From Psychrobacter sp. FDAARGOS_221 (GTDB taxonomy: Bacteria > Pseudomonadota > Gammaproteobacteria > Pseudomonadales > Moraxellaceae), in contig NZ_NWFK02000001.1 in assembly GCF_002313155.2 (NCBI RefSeq), forward strand, positions 2,232,001-2,296,000: 64,000 bases of DNA, read 5' to 3'. This document shows positions 8,428-21,037 of the stretch, in pieces. Within the stretch, counting starts at the first letter, position 1. Each line of letters starts with the position of its first letter. The notes beneath the pieces were generated by a model. It was not told the origin of the DNA, made no database searches, and worked only from the letters and a program-made list of their open reading frames with translations. The translations under genes and the position numbers were made by a program.

Positions 8428-8461
8428 AAATACCTCAATAGTTTAAACTACTGAGGTATTT
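8428..8461 (-). terminator. Inverted repeat between icd copy 1 and channel gene
   Basis: AAATACCTCA.. pairs with ..TGAGGTATTT around an AGTTTAAACT centre. It lies 31 bp after the icd stop on the minus strand. The U-tract is short, so it may be a weak terminator or only an mRNA 3'-end structure. Confidence 0.5.
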
Positions 8462-8491
8462 GAATGCATTTAAACGACTAATCTTTCATGC

Positions 8492-10972
<2,481 letters not shown>

Positions 10973-11008
10973 AAAAACGCCCCACAGAATAATCTATGGG
11001 GCGTTTTA
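10973..11008 (-). terminator. Intrinsic terminator of icd paralogue 2
   Basis: AAAACGCCCCA pairs with TGGGGCGTTTT across a short loop, with T-runs on both strands, about 95 bp after the stop at 11101. Confidence 0.85.
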
Positions 11009-11100
11009 TTGTTTTCGGCTTTGGCTTTAATTGAGGCTGTCATTCACATCAAATGTGAAAGCCAAATCTCAATCAGACCAAATTAAGTCAGGCCACAAGC

Positions 11101-13329
11101 TTATAGCGACGCGATAGCATCGTTAAAGGTTTTGCTTGGACGCATAACGCTTTGAGCAAGTGCTTCATCAGCGTAGTAGTAGCCTTTGATATCGACTGGT
11201 TTGCCTTGAACTTCGATTAGCTCTTTAACGATTGCATCTTCGTTGCTTTCAAGGGTCTTAGCCAGTGCGCTAAACTTCTCTTTTAGCTCAGCATCTTGGT
11301 CTTGAGCGGCAAGCTCTTCAGCCCAGAACTTAGCCAAGTAGAAGTGGCTACCGCGGTTATCAAGCTCACCAGTTTTACGTGATGGAGACTTGTCTTCTAG
11401 CAACAGTTTTTCAGTGGCTTTATCTAGCGTGTCTGCCAATACTTGTGCTTTTGGATTGTTTTGGGTTTTGGCTAGATGCTCTAAAGAAACGGTTAACGCT
11501 AAGAACTCACCTAGAGAGTCCCAACGTAAGTGGTTTTCTTCTAGCAGCTGTTGAACGTGCTTAGGAGCAGAACCGCCAGCGCCAGTTTCGAATAAGCCGC
11601 CGCCTTTCATTAATGGTACTACTGATAGCATCTTCGCACTGGTACCTAACTCTAAGATTGGGAACAAGTCAGTTAGGTAGTCACGTAGGATGTTACCGGT
11701 TGCAGAAATAGTGTCTAGACCACGAGCCACACGCTCTAACGTGTAACGCATCGCACGAACCTGAGACATGATTTCGATATGTAAGCCTTCAGTGTCATGG
11801 TCTTTCAAGTAAGTTTTAACTTTCTTGATAAGCTCGTTTTCGTGTGGACGGTATGGGTCTAACCAGAATACGACAGGTGTATTTGATTCACGTGCACGCG
11901 AAACAGCCAGTTTCACCCAGTCTTGGATCGGCTCATCTTTCACCTGACACATACGCCAGATATCGCCTTTCTCAACCGCTTGCTCCATCAATACTTCACC
12001 AGTATCAACGTCTACGATACGAGCAACACCGGCATCGCTTGATTCAAAGGTTTTGTCGTGTGAACCGTATTCTTCTGCTTTTTGCGCCATTAGGCCAACG
12101 TTTGGTACGGTACCCATAGTGGTTGGGTCAAAGTTACCATGCCATTTACAGAAGTTGATCATCTCTTGGTAAATACGAGCGAAAGTAGACTCAGGCATTA
12201 CTGCTTTACAGTCATACATTTTGCCGTCAGCGCCCCACATCTTACCGCCTGAACGGATCATGGCTGGCATAGATGCGTCAACAATGACGTCGCTTGGAGA
12301 ATGGAAGTTAGTGATACCTTTTGCAGAGTCAACCATCGCTAGGCGTGGGCGGTGCTCTTGACAGGCGTGTAAGTCGCGCTCAATCTCATCGCGTGTTGAT
12401 TCAGGTAAGGTTTTGATTTTTTCGTACAAATCAGCCATACCGTTGTTGACGTTTACGCCAAGCTCTTCAAACAGTTTGCCATGTTTTTCGAAAGCGTCTT
12501 TGTAGTAAATGCGAACCGCGTGACCGAATACGATTGGGTGAGACACCTTCATCATAGTCGCTTTTACGTGTAGTGAGAATAAGATACCCGCTTCACGGCA
12601 GTCTTCCATTTCACGCTCATAGAACTCAAGCAATGCTTTTTTGCTCATGAACATAAGATCGATAACTTCTTTATCTTGAAGCTTGATTTCAGGCTTAAGA
12701 ACTTTAGTCTCGCCACTGTCTAGTAATAGCTCCATACGTACAGTACGTGCTTTGTCTAGTGTCATTGACTGCTCGCCATGGTAGAAGTCGCCGCCATGCA
12801 TGTGCGATACGTGAGTGCTTGACCACTGCTTCCATTCGCCCATAGAGTGTGGGTGCTTACGCGCATAGTTTTTAACTGCTTTTGGTGCACGGCGGTCTGA
12901 GTTACCTTCACGTAATACTGGGTTAACCGCACTACCTAGTGCTTTACCATAGCGCTTACGTAGCTCAACTTCTTCGTCAGTTTGTGGGTCTTCTGGGAAG
13001 TCAGGAAGCGCATAGCCTTTGCTTTGTAGCTCTTTAATAGCGGCTTTAAGCTGTTGAACTGACGCACTAATGTTAGGTAGTTTGATAATATTAGTGTTTG
13101 GATCTTGAGTTAAGCGGCCAAGCTCAGCTAAGTTATTAGGAACGCGTTGTTCTTCCGTTAAATAATCTGGGAACTCTGCTAGCACACGCGCAGCAACAGA
13201 GATATCACTGGTTTCTACTTCGATATCTGCTGTTTTGGTAAATGCTTCTACGATTGGTAAGAAAGACAAGGTTGCAAGCGCTGGCGCTTCATCGGTTTTG
13301 GTGTAAATAATTTTCGACGTTTGTGACAT
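11101..13329 (-). CDS. icd: Monomeric NADP-dependent isocitrate dehydrogenase, paralogue 2
   Basis: Same reaction and fold as the neighbouring copy: 742 residues, with [14 protein letters not shown], the [13 protein letters not shown] segment and the C terminus [15 protein letters not shown]. Long stretches are identical between the copies, for example the [15 protein letters not shown] region, while the block around residues 155-250 and several loops differ. This copy uses more codons typical of highly expressed genes than copy 1 does, and it has a good ribosome-binding site (AGAGGAA), so it may be the main enzyme. A 606-bp non-coding region lies upstream. Monomeric IDH-II enzymes are known from marine and cold-adapted gammaproteobacteria; two adjacent copies are less usual. 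Confidence 0.92.
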   Translation of the reverse strand: MSQTSKIIYTKTDEAPALATLSFLPIVEAFTKTADIEVETSDISVAARVLAEFPDYLTEEQRVPNNLAELGRLTQDPNTNIIKLPNISASVQQLKAAIKELQSKGYALPDFPEDPQTDEEVELRKRYGKALGSAVNPVLREGNSDRRAPKAVKNYARKHPHSMGEWKQWSSTHVSHMHGGDFYHGEQSMTLDKARTVRMELLLDSGETKVLKPEIKLQDKEVIDLMFMSKKALLEFYEREMEDCREAGILFSLHVKATMMKVSHPIVFGHAVRIYYKDAFEKHGKLFEELGVNVNNGMADLYEKIKTLPESTRDEIERDLHACQEHRPRLAMVDSAKGITNFHSPSDVIVDASMPAMIRSGGKMWGADGKMYDCKAVMPESTFARIYQEMINFCKWHGNFDPTTMGTVPNVGLMAQKAEEYGSHDKTFESSDAGVARIVDVDTGEVLMEQAVEKGDIWRMCQVKDEPIQDWVKLAVSRARESNTPVVFWLDPYRPHENELIKKVKTYLKDHDTEGLHIEIMSQVRAMRYTLERVARGLDTISATGNILRDYLTDLFPILELGTSAKMLSVVPLMKGGGLFETGAGGSAPKHVQQLLEENHLRWDSLGEFLALTVSLEHLAKTQNNPKAQVLADTLDKATEKLLLEDKSPSRKTGELDNRGSHFYLAKFWAEELAAQDQDAELKEKFSALAKTLESNEDAIVKELIEVQGKPVDIKGYYYADEALAQSVMRPSKTFNDAIASL

Positions 13330-13935
13330 TATAGTTATTCCTCTAGGCTGTAGTGAGATAATAAGACTTAAAAGATGTGAATATAATTTAGTTGTTCTAT
13401 GTCATAGGCTTTAATGAACAGGAAGGGGCAGTAACACGCTATCCATTCTATGCGACTGTCTACCCATTATTATGTCTGCTTTTGAGGGCATGCTATGGCA
13501 TGTGCTGTCTATTCTAGCCACTTTAATTTTCTTTTAAAGTGAACAGCTGTTTTTTTTAACATAAATCAAACGGCCGACACTTCTCTATTTTACAGTATAC
13601 TGACGCGATATTACAGTTGATCCACTATAAATTCGATAGATTGTCAATATCATATAGTGAACTCAGTGTACTGATTCCACTGATTGTGCTATGTATATAA
13701 AGTGTATTGCCTCTCTATAGAATGAGGATAATACGTTTTAGCGTCATTTTCATGTCAATTTAAGACCGCATATTCTAGACAAAGTGACCTTAACCAACAA
13801 GGGTATATTTTAACAGTCATTCGTGTTGATATCACCTTTTGTATACAATGTCTGTGTTGCTCTTTACTTGCTACTCTTTAACAAGCAGGGCTATAAAACA
13901 AGCCATTTATCCTATAACAACAAGCAACCCACTAT
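13330..13935. other. Long intergenic region upstream of icd paralogue 2
   Basis: 606 bp between divergent genes with no supported ORF on either strand. It contains an imperfect palindrome around GGCATGCTATGGCATG (about 13486-13505) and several A+T-rich tracts. Its length suggests a regulated promoter for icd paralogue 2, but no known operator is recognised. Confidence 0.45.
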
Positions 13936-15171
13936 ATGTCGTACTCTTATACGCTTACTCAAGATTTAAATTGGCAGTCCCAAGCCGATTGGCAACAGCC
14001 TGATACGCCTTTTATGTCGTTTGCTTACTGGCAGGCGCTGAACGATACGGGTGCTATTGGTCAGCAATCTGGTTGGGTGCCGTTATATATCGTGATTTAT
14101 CAAGATGAAACACAGCCGCCCATTGCTGCATTGCCTGTGTTTATTAAAGGGCATCATCAGGGCGAATATGTGTTTGACCATGCGTGGGCAGATGCTTACA
14201 TGCGTTACGGCGTCGACTATTATCCAAGACTGGTGACCAGTGTGCCTTATACGCCCGTCAGTGGGCATCGTTTTTGGTTGGCTAAAGGCGAATCGTTAAG
14301 CCCTGAGCTTTGGCAAGTGGCACTGACCGCGGTTGATGCTGTGGCCAAACAAACCGGCGCGTCTAGCTGGCATGGGCTATTTATCAATGATGAGCAACAG
14401 CAGGTTTTTAATAGCCTGCCAAATCCTTTATTTGAGCACCAACTGCTTGAGCGTGAAGGCTGTCAGTTTTTGTGGCAAAACCAAAAGTTGACTGATCTTG
14501 ATCCACAAGGTCGCCCCAAACCATTTTCTGACTTTGATGATTTCTTAAGTACGCTCACTGCCAAAAAGCGCAAAAATATTAGAGCTGAACGCAAAAAAAT
14601 CGCCAAGCAACAGCTAACTTGCCAAATCAAAACTGGTGAACAAATCAGCAAGCAAGATTGGGAAGTGTTTTATCAATGCTATGCCATGACCTATGCGGTG
14701 CGTGGTCGTCATCCGTATTTAAGTCCAGAGTTTTTTGAGCAAATTGCCCAAACTATGCCTGAACACTTAATGCTGGCGCAGGGGCTTGATGAAAGTGGTG
14801 AAGTGATTGCCAGTAGCTTGTTCTTTTATGATGATCCCAGTCAGCCAGAGGCGACACTTTATGGGCGCTATTGGGGCTCGTTGGAGGAATATGACAGCCT
14901 ACACTTTGAGCTGTGCTATTATCAAGGCATTGAGTTTGCGATTGCTAAGGGCTTGCAATATTTTGACCCAGGTACGCAAGGTGAGCATAAGTTGATTCGA
15001 GGGTTTGTACCGCAAAAGACGCATTCGCTACATCGTATTTATGATGCGCGCTTTGAGCCGGCCATCGCCAATTTTTGTGAGCAAGATCGTCAGTATATGC
15101 AGCAGTATCGTCAGCAAGCACATGAGGCGCTGCCGTTTAACATTGATAATATGCCCAAATTTAGCGGTTAA
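13936..15171 (+). CDS. PF04339-type (FemAB/GNAT-like) acetyltransferase-fold protein
   Basis: A 411-residue protein of the 'peptidoglycan biosynthesis/recognition' family (COG3146), which has a GNAT-like fold. Supporting features are the N-terminal PFMSFAYWQALNDTGAIGQQSGW segment (only in parts identical to relatives), the central SDFDDFLSTLTAKKRKNIRAERKKI block, YGRYWGS followed by FELCYYQGIEFAIAKGLQYFDPGTQGEHKL, and the GFVPQKTHSLH motif. No signal peptide or membrane segment is seen. The biochemical role of this family is not settled; an acyl transfer reaction is only inferred from the fold. ubiC follows after a short repeat-containing spacer on the same strand. Confidence 0.8.
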   Translation: MSYSYTLTQDLNWQSQADWQQPDTPFMSFAYWQALNDTGAIGQQSGWVPLYIVIYQDETQPPIAALPVFIKGHHQGEYVFDHAWADAYMRYGVDYYPRLVTSVPYTPVSGHRFWLAKGESLSPELWQVALTAVDAVAKQTGASSWHGLFINDEQQQVFNSLPNPLFEHQLLEREGCQFLWQNQKLTDLDPQGRPKPFSDFDDFLSTLTAKKRKNIRAERKKIAKQQLTCQIKTGEQISKQDWEVFYQCYAMTYAVRGRHPYLSPEFFEQIAQTMPEHLMLAQGLDESGEVIASSLFFYDDPSQPEATLYGRYWGSLEEYDSLHFELCYYQGIEFAIAKGLQYFDPGTQGEHKLIRGFVPQKTHSLHRIYDARFEPAIANFCEQDRQYMQQYRQQAHEALPFNIDNMPKFSG

Positions 15172-15172
15172 G

Positions 15173-15214
15173 CTTTTTATTTTATTAAATCTTTTTATTA
15201 GGCCTTTTTAAAGG
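15173..15214. repeat. CTTTTTA-led direct repeats after the FemAB-like gene
   Basis: Three units beginning CTTTTTA at 15173, 15191 and 15204, directly after the stop at 15171. Units are 18, 13 and about 11 bp, so the array is irregular. Confidence 0.5.
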
Positions 15215-15305
15215 CTAAAACTTGATAATCGGCGACTGTCTACTAATCTATTGGTATTATTTATCTTCTATTCTTTATTTTTCACTCTTAAGCACTGTGG
15301 TTTTT

Positions 15306-15941
15306 ATGATGCCATCTCACACCAACACAGCTTTGCCGGTAGCAGGCATGTATAGCCGAATAGAGGACTTGATTGCATTCGATCAAGCGTCTTTAGAATC
15401 AGCATTGTTACAGCACATTGTTGACTGGTTAACCAGTAACGGCTCGTTAACGGCTTTGTTAGAACAAAAGGCAGGGCGGCCACTGCGAGTCGAGCGTACT
15501 TTTGAAGGCTATCGCCGTTTAACGTTGGCTCAAAAAAAGCAAATGGGTTATCAAGGCGCTAGTTTGAATCGTCCGATGATGGCATGGATTCGTGAGGTCT
15601 ATTTGTACGGTAACAGCACGCAGCCTTGGATTGCTGCACAAAGCCTGTTTCCTTTACCCAGCTTGCAAGGCAATGCCAAACGCTTGCAGCATTTGCGAGG
15701 CACACCCATTGGTTATGTGTTATTTAAACGTCAAAATAGACTGCCCAATGTGCGTTATTTTCAAAAGACAGTTGCCAGTGCCTCAGGTGATAAGGTAGAG
15801 AACAATCAGCAATCAAGCACCAGCTGGAGTCGACATACGGTGTATGACTGGTATCGTCGTCCGTTGTTAATTAGTGAAACTTTTTTGCCCGAGTTTTTTG
15901 CCTCATTTTCTAATCCCAATCAGTTGCCAGAATCTAAATAA
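15306..15941 (+). CDS. ubiC: Chorismate lyase UbiC
   Basis: UbiC converts chorismate to 4-hydroxybenzoate plus pyruvate, the first committed step of ubiquinone synthesis, in the cytoplasm. Family signatures are WLTSNGSLT near residue 40, the REVYLYG motif, an RGTPIGYVLF strand, and RRPLLISETFLPEF near the C terminus, whose Glu corresponds to the catalytic glutamate. An in-frame ATG at 15222 would add 28 residues, mostly hydrophobic with no ribosome-binding site, so I place the start at 15306 or 15309; even this 211-residue form is longer than the about 165-residue E. coli enzyme, partly through an insertion before the final motif. ubiA is not adjacent. Confidence 0.83.
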   Translation: MMPSHTNTALPVAGMYSRIEDLIAFDQASLESALLQHIVDWLTSNGSLTALLEQKAGRPLRVERTFEGYRRLTLAQKKQMGYQGASLNRPMMAWIREVYLYGNSTQPWIAAQSLFPLPSLQGNAKRLQHLRGTPIGYVLFKRQNRLPNVRYFQKTVASASGDKVENNQQSSTSWSRHTVYDWYRRPLLISETFLPEFFASFSNPNQLPESK

Positions 15942-16271
15942 GCCAATAAAACCAACAGTTAGCATTCGCAGCCAAAAAACCAACTTATTTCTAGTGTTTT
16001 TTTAGGTTTAGAACCTCAGTTTTCATGTTACACTTAAGGTTCAGGGGACAACCCCCATAACGTGCGACGTTGCCATTTTTAACTGTGACCACTGACTTTA
16101 CCCAACAGACTGTCCTTGTCTGACTGACTTGGATAACAGTCTGTAATAATAACAGTCTAGCCCTTTAATAGATGCGATAAAGTGATTGGCGGATAACGGT
16201 AGGGCAGTGCAGCGCTTGTCTTTTTTAATACGTTTTAATATGTCATAAATGACTACATTATAGGACTCACT
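15942..16271 (+). other. glyA upstream leader region
   Basis: 330 bp upstream of glyA with no ORF. It contains a GGGG-ACAA-CCCC mini-hairpin (about 16043-16056) and a 9-bp inverted repeat, ACAGACTGT (16105-16113) with ACAGTCTGT (16136-16144). I tested it by eye against the glycine riboswitch consensus and did not find it. It may be a promoter/leader with secondary structure. Confidence 0.4.
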
Positions 16272-17528
16272 ATGTTTAAAGATATTAGCATTAAAGATTA
16301 TGATCCAGACTTACACCAGGCCATGGTGTCAGAAACCAAGCGTCAAGAAAGCCATATTGAGCTGATTGCGTCAGAGAACTACTGCTCGCCAGCAGTGATG
16401 GAAGCGCAAGGCTCAGATTTGACGAACAAATATGCGGAAGGTTATCCAGGCAAGCGCTATTATGGCGGCTGTGAGTATGTGGATATCGTTGAGCAATTAG
16501 CGATTGATCGTGCCAAAGAGTTATTCGGTGCTGAGTACGCCAACGTACAACCACACGCGGGTAGCCAAGCAAACTCTGCAGTATTCTTAGCACTGCTTGA
16601 AGCCAATGATACGGTTCTAGGTATGAGCTTAGATGCAGGCGGTCACTTAACTCACGGTGCACACGTTAACTTTTCAGGCATCAACTACAATGCGGTTCAG
16701 TATGGCCTAGTAGAAGAAACGGGCCTAATCGACTATGACGAAGTTGAACGCTTAGCGAAAGAGCACAAGCCAAAAATGATCATTGCTGGTTTCTCAGCGT
16801 ACTCACAAGTAGTCGATTGGCAGCGTTTCCGTGACATCGCAGACAGCGTTGGCGCCTATCTATTCGTAGACATGGCTCACGTTGCTGGTCTGGTTGCAGC
16901 GGGTGTATATCCAAGCCCAGTACCATTCGCTGACGTGGTAACAACAACGACTCACAAAACACTACGTGGTCCACGTTCAGGTCTAATTCTATCTCGTGAT
17001 GACAAATTAGCTAAGAAGCTAAACTCAGCGGTATTCCCAGGTAACCAAGGTGGCCCATTAATGCACGCTATCGCTGCTAAAGCGGTGTGCTTCAAAGAAG
17101 CGTTACAAGACGACTTCAAAACCTACCAGCAGCAAGTGGTTAAAAACGCACAAGCGATGGCAAAAGTTATCCAAGAGCGTGGTTATGAAATCATCTCTGG
17201 CGGTACTGAAAACCATCTAATGCTTATTAGCTTAGTTAAGCAAGAAATGACGGGTAAAGAAGCGGACAAATGGTTAGGCGACGCGGGCATCACTGTCAAC
17301 AAAAACGCTGTACCAAACGATCCTAAATCTCCATTTGTGACTTCTGGTATCCGTATCGGTACACCTGCTATCACTACTCGCGGCTTCAACGAAGCACAAT
17401 CTGCTGAATTAGCGGGCTGGATCTGTGATGTATTAGACAGCCGTGGCGATGAAAAAGTGATTGCTGACACGCGCGCTAAAGTTGAGAAAATCTGTGCAGA
17501 ATTGCCAGTATATGAGAGCAATCAGTAA
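16272..17528 (+). CDS. glyA: Serine hydroxymethyltransferase
   Basis: GlyA interconverts serine and glycine with tetrahydrofolate as one-carbon carrier and depends on pyridoxal phosphate. The 418-residue protein carries the family hallmarks: [11 protein letters not shown] near the N terminus, [11 protein letters not shown], the HAGSQAN phosphate-binding loop, DMAHVAGL, and the PLP lysine K229 in [14 protein letters not shown]. Length is typical. It is monocistronic with a strong terminator at 17560-17596, and codon use is of the highly expressed type. The 330-bp leader upstream has inverted repeats, so leader-level control is possible but unproven. Confidence 0.96.
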   Translation: MFKDISIKDYDPDLHQAMVSETKRQESHIELIASENYCSPAVMEAQGSDLTNKYAEGYPGKRYYGGCEYVDIVEQLAIDRAKELFGAEYANVQPHAGSQANSAVFLALLEANDTVLGMSLDAGGHLTHGAHVNFSGINYNAVQYGLVEETGLIDYDEVERLAKEHKPKMIIAGFSAYSQVVDWQRFRDIADSVGAYLFVDMAHVAGLVAAGVYPSPVPFADVVTTTTHKTLRGPRSGLILSRDDKLAKKLNSAVFPGNQGGPLMHAIAAKAVCFKEALQDDFKTYQQQVVKNAQAMAKVIQERGYEIISGGTENHLMLISLVKQEMTGKEADKWLGDAGITVNKNAVPNDPKSPFVTSGIRIGTPAITTRGFNEAQSAELAGWICDVLDSRGDEKVIADTRAKVEKICAELPVYESNQ

Positions 17529-17559
17529 GTCTATTTCAGATTACTGAATTTGTAATATC

Positions 17560-17596
17560 AAAAACCGCTTAGCCCTTTGGCTAGGCGGTTTTTTTG
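17560..17596. terminator. Intrinsic terminator after glyA and DUF2164 gene
   Basis: AAAACCGCTTAGCC pairs with GGCTAGGCGGTTTT around a CTTT loop, with a run of seven T on the plus side and A-run on the other, so it can serve both convergent genes. Confidence 0.85.
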
Positions 17597-17617
17597 TGGT
17601 CGATAATACATTAAAGG

Positions 17618-17866
17618 CTAGTCTTTCTTTAATACAGACATGTCTTCCAAAATACCGTTAAACCTATCAAATAACCAAGGCTCGGCGTCTTTAATCGCTT
17701 GGTCGTAAATCTTTGGTCCTATCAGATCTACCATAAAATCGAGCAAGAATTGAGCCGGTAGATTGCCTATATCTATATCAAGCTCAACGCTCATATATGT
17801 CCGCAATTCATTGAGTAGAACCTCTTCTTCATCACTATTTAGTTGCAAAAGTTTCTTATGTTTCAT
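17618..17866 (-). CDS. DUF2164 family protein
   Basis: An 82-residue acidic protein that matches DUF2164: a helical N terminus, the GNLPAQFLLDFMVDLIGPKIYDQAIKDAE region (recognised in parts) that defines the family, and the final FNGILEDMSVLKKD. No signal peptide, membrane segment or metal motif is seen, and the family has no assigned function. It is convergent with glyA and shares its terminator. The gene is real judging from the family match and length. Confidence 0.75.
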   Translation of the reverse strand: MKHKKLLQLNSDEEEVLLNELRTYMSVELDIDIGNLPAQFLLDFMVDLIGPKIYDQAIKDAEPWLFDRFNGILEDMSVLKKD

Positions 17867-17891
17867 AATTGACTCAGTCTGCAGTTACAGT

Positions 17892-18012
17892 GGATTTATT
17901 TTTATTTATTTATTTATTGGTCATTGGGTCATTCGGATTAGCTATTTTGAGGTAACTAAACGCCTGATGGGGTATGGTACTATTTATATACTATAAATAA
18001 CGTTATAAATAG
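17892..18012. promoter_or_regulatory. TTTA microsatellite and palindromes upstream of amidotransferase
   Basis: A (TTTA)n-like tract at about 17892-17918 lies between divergent genes. Then CTATTTATA (17980-17988) is inverted by TATAAATAG (18004-18012), just before the ATG at 18042. Such a palindrome could be an operator; no regulator is encoded next to it. Confidence 0.4.
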
Positions 18013-18041
18013 CAAATGATATAAAAAATAAAGGACTAAAC

Positions 18042-18809
18042 ATGACCCTCCGCATTCATGCCTTACTACACAATCACATCAATATCTTAGCCTCTGTTGA
18101 ACATTGGATTCAGCGTAATCACCATCAATTCACCACGACCCAGTTTGCAGAAGCGTTGACAGCGGATAATCATTTGCCAAATATCGACAGCTTCGATTGG
18201 CTGATTGTGATGGGCGGACCGATGGGCGTTTATGATGGTGACAAATTTGCTTGGCTTAGCACCGAAAAGCAGTTTATCACTGAGGCCATTAACGCTGGCA
18301 AGACAGTGATAGGTATGTGTTTGGGTGCGCAGCTACTTGCTGAATGCTTGGGTGCTAAAGTGGGTAAAATTGATATTAAGGAAATTGGTTGGACACAGCT
18401 GACACTGACTAATGAAGGCGCTAACCATTCGCTACTCAAAAGCGTGCCGAAGCAGTTTACTACCTTTCATTGGCATGGCGATGGCTTTGAAATACCTGAG
18501 GGTGCTACGTCGCTCGCGACCTCCGAGCATTGGCCAAACCAAGGCTTTATTTATCAAACCGATAAACACAAACAATTAGGCAATTGGCTGATGGGTTGGC
18601 AGTGTCATTTTGAAGTGACGCCAGATAGCTTGCAGACCATGATTGAAAAAGGGAAAGGTATCTCAGAGCAGGACATCAAGCAGTATCCGCAAAGCGTGCA
18701 ATCTCCGGCTCATATTTTAGAAAATACCGCTCAATTTGCCGCTAATAATAATGCCTATTTTGATACGATATTAGATAACTTAGAATCAAGCAGTAAGGAT
18801 GTAAAATGA
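18042..18809 (+). CDS. Class I glutamine amidotransferase-like protein
   Basis: A 255-residue stand-alone GATase1 domain. The full catalytic triad is visible: nucleophile C93 in GMCLGAQLLAE, H189 and E191 in QCHFEVTP; the oxyanion strand is MGGPMGVYD at 57-65. Family members include glutamine and gamma-glutamyl hydrolases and GMP-synthase-like proteins, so the substrate is open. AAAGGA precedes the ATG. The next gene overlaps its stop by four bases (ATGA), which points to translational coupling. Inverted repeats lie 30-60 bp upstream. Confidence 0.82.
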   Translation: MTLRIHALLHNHINILASVEHWIQRNHHQFTTTQFAEALTADNHLPNIDSFDWLIVMGGPMGVYDGDKFAWLSTEKQFITEAINAGKTVIGMCLGAQLLAECLGAKVGKIDIKEIGWTQLTLTNEGANHSLLKSVPKQFTTFHWHGDGFEIPEGATSLATSEHWPNQGFIYQTDKHKQLGNWLMGWQCHFEVTPDSLQTMIEKGKGISEQDIKQYPQSVQSPAHILENTAQFAANNNAYFDTILDNLESSSKDVK

Positions 18810-19117
18810 AAGTTAGCCATGATTTCAGCGGTGCCTTGAGAACGTTTACCTATTTTATAGCAAGTGGCACTCATTACATGCTTGAAGATATTGAGTATCT
18901 GGACTTGTTTGGCAATGAGCCTAGTGCCATAGAAATGGTTTTTGCCATATTTGCTAATGTAATAGAGATGGATGAAGATGGGAATGTTTTAAATTTCACT
19001 TATGCACAAAAAAGAGCAACAGACTATCTGAAATCTTATTGTTCAGATTATGTTGTCGAACCACCCTTTGAAGAATGGGAAACATCGTTATACGGGCCTC
19101 CTAAGCAAGATGCGTAA
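18806..19117 (+). CDS. Small DUF7677-like protein
   Basis: A 103-residue acidic protein beginning MKVSHDFSGALRTFTYFIASG, resembling small immunity-like or DUF7677 proteins by overall pattern; I hold this assignment loosely. No signal peptide, membrane helix or catalytic motif is seen. Its start codon overlaps the stop of the amidotransferase gene (ATGA), so it is probably expressed from the same mRNA. The coupling hints at a shared process, but nothing in the sequence says which. Confidence 0.68.
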   Translation: MKVSHDFSGALRTFTYFIASGTHYMLEDIEYLDLFGNEPSAIEMVFAIFANVIEMDEDGNVLNFTYAQKRATDYLKSYCSDYVVEPPFEEWETSLYGPPKQDA

Positions 19118-19208
19118 ATAGGCTTAACCCATATTATATGATTGAGTGATTCCAGCTTCTAAAAATTAGAATGACGATAATTAAAATTAAAAGTTAAAGG
19201 ACATCCGA

Positions 19209-21026
19209 ATGACTACGCAAGCTCTTCCACATCGCAAAGACGTACCTGTACGTTTAACCTGGGATATGACAGCGCTGTATGCCACGCCAGAAGACTTCTA
19301 CGCAGATCTAGATAAAGCCGGCAAGCTTGCCGATGAGCTGACCTCAGAGTCGATGCTGAACCTGACCGATGGCGATAGCATCATACGACTACTGCAAACC
19401 TATGAAGCTTATTTGACTACTTTATCCAAAGCAGGCACTTATGCTGGCGCGCAAAGTGCAGTCGATATGAGTGACAGCGAGCTACAAATCAGAGCCAGAG
19501 ATTTTGATTCAAGAGTGGCCAAGTTTAATAGCCAAACCACGATTGTCGAGCAAACGTTAAAGCAAGCTGATGAAGCGCTGATTAAGCAAGCGATGGTCGA
19601 CAATGACAAGTATCGTGCGTTTTTATCCGATTTATTAGAGCAAAAGCCGTATACCTTAAGTTTAGAGTTAGAAACCGCACTAATGTCGTTATCGCCAGTA
19701 CTAGACTTGCCGTATCAAAACTATGAGCAGTGCAAGCTGGCTGATATGAGTTTTCCAGACTTTGAAGCCAATGGTCAGACTTGTCCGTTAAGCTTTTCAG
19801 CGTTTGAAAATGAGTACGAAACCGCTGTCGATACCGAGTTTCGCCGCAATGCATTTAAGGCATTTTCAAAGCGGTTACGTGAGTCACAGCACACCATTGC
19901 CAGTAACTATCTAACCCAAGTTAAAAAAGAGAAAATCATGGCCGATATGCGTGGCTATGACTCGGTGTTTGATTATCTATTGTACGATCAAAAAGTATCG
20001 CGCGCCATGTATGACGAGCATATCGATACCATAATGCAGCATCTGGCACCGCCGATGCGCCGCTATGCCAAGTTATTGCAGCAAGTCAATGGTATCGACA
20101 AGATGACCTTTGCGGATTTAAAGGTACCTCTCGATGCTAATTTTGTGACCCAAGTCAGCATTGAGGAAGCTAAGCAATATTGCGTGGATGCCTTGGCGCT
20201 ATTGGGTACAGATTACACCGATATGGTGAAGCGTTCGTTTGAAGAGTGTTGGTACGACTTTGCACAGAATAAAGGTAAGAGCACCGGCGGGTTTTGTGCG
20301 TCACCTTATGGCGAGCACTCTTATGTGTTGATGTCGTGGACTCAAAATCTAGGCGATGTGTTTACCTTGATTCACGAAATCGGTCATGCCGGACATTTTT
20401 ATAATGCCGGTCAGCATCAAAACTACTTAAGCTATGAGCCGTCACTGTACTTTATTGAAGCACCGTCTACTTGTAATGAGCTGCTATTAGGTCATCATTT
20501 ATTACAGCAAAATACCGACGACAAAGCATTTCAGCGTTATGTGGTGTCCTCACTATTATCGAATACTTATTATCATAACTTTGTGACCCATTATCTTGAG
20601 GCGCATTTTCAGCGTGAAGTGTATCGCGCAGTGGATGCCGGCAAGAACTTGAGTACCGAAGATTTGCATCAGCTGATGCAGTCGACATTGCAGCAGTTCT
20701 GGGGTGAGGAAGTAGAGATTGATGAGGATGCGGCGCTCACTTGGATGCGTCAGCCACACTATTACCTCGGTTTATACTCTTACACTTATAGCGCCGGCCT
20801 AAGTATCGCCACTCAGCTGTTTAAAAAGCTGCGCAAAGGCGAGGATGTCATCGAGGATTGGTTAGAAGTATTGCGTGCAGGCGGGACTAAAACACCGGCT
20901 GAATTGGCTCAAATGATCGGCGTGGATATCACAGATAACGCCACGTTAATTGACAGTATCGGCTTTATTGAAGAGCTGATTGATCAGGCTGTTGAGTTAA
21001 CCAAGCAGCTACAATCTGGAGAATAA
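19209..21026 (+). CDS. pepF: M3 family oligoendopeptidase (PepF type)
   Basis: A cytoplasmic zinc oligopeptidase of 605 residues. The catalytic HEIGHAGH motif starts at residue 389 and the distal ligand lies in FIEAPSTCNE about 30 residues later; the C terminus has the conserved YYLGLYSYTYSAGLSIATQ region (family recognition in parts). Length is normal for PepF/M3B enzymes, which degrade peptides of about 7-17 residues. AAAGGA precedes the ATG. Downstream, a 15-bp tandem repeat array starts 11 bp after the stop, and an exported protein gene follows. Confidence 0.9.
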   Translation: MTTQALPHRKDVPVRLTWDMTALYATPEDFYADLDKAGKLADELTSESMLNLTDGDSIIRLLQTYEAYLTTLSKAGTYAGAQSAVDMSDSELQIRARDFDSRVAKFNSQTTIVEQTLKQADEALIKQAMVDNDKYRAFLSDLLEQKPYTLSLELETALMSLSPVLDLPYQNYEQCKLADMSFPDFEANGQTCPLSFSAFENEYETAVDTEFRRNAFKAFSKRLRESQHTIASNYLTQVKKEKIMADMRGYDSVFDYLLYDQKVSRAMYDEHIDTIMQHLAPPMRRYAKLLQQVNGIDKMTFADLKVPLDANFVTQVSIEEAKQYCVDALALLGTDYTDMVKRSFEECWYDFAQNKGKSTGGFCASPYGEHSYVLMSWTQNLGDVFTLIHEIGHAGHFYNAGQHQNYLSYEPSLYFIEAPSTCNELLLGHHLLQQNTDDKAFQRYVVSSLLSNTYYHNFVTHYLEAHFQREVYRAVDAGKNLSTEDLHQLMQSTLQQFWGEEVEIDEDAALTWMRQPHYYLGLYSYTYSAGLSIATQLFKKLRKGEDVIEDWLEVLRAGGTKTPAELAQMIGVDITDNATLIDSIGFIEELIDQAVELTKQLQSGE

Positions 21027-21037
21027 TCAGTTACTGA

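Noticed and set aside
15222..15305. N-terminal extension of UbiC
   Set aside because: Hydrophobic residues with no ribosome-binding site, not found in known UbiC; start placed at 15306.
15942..16271. Glycine riboswitch upstream of glyA
   Set aside because: The conserved GCCGAAGG-type core and paired aptamers are not visible.
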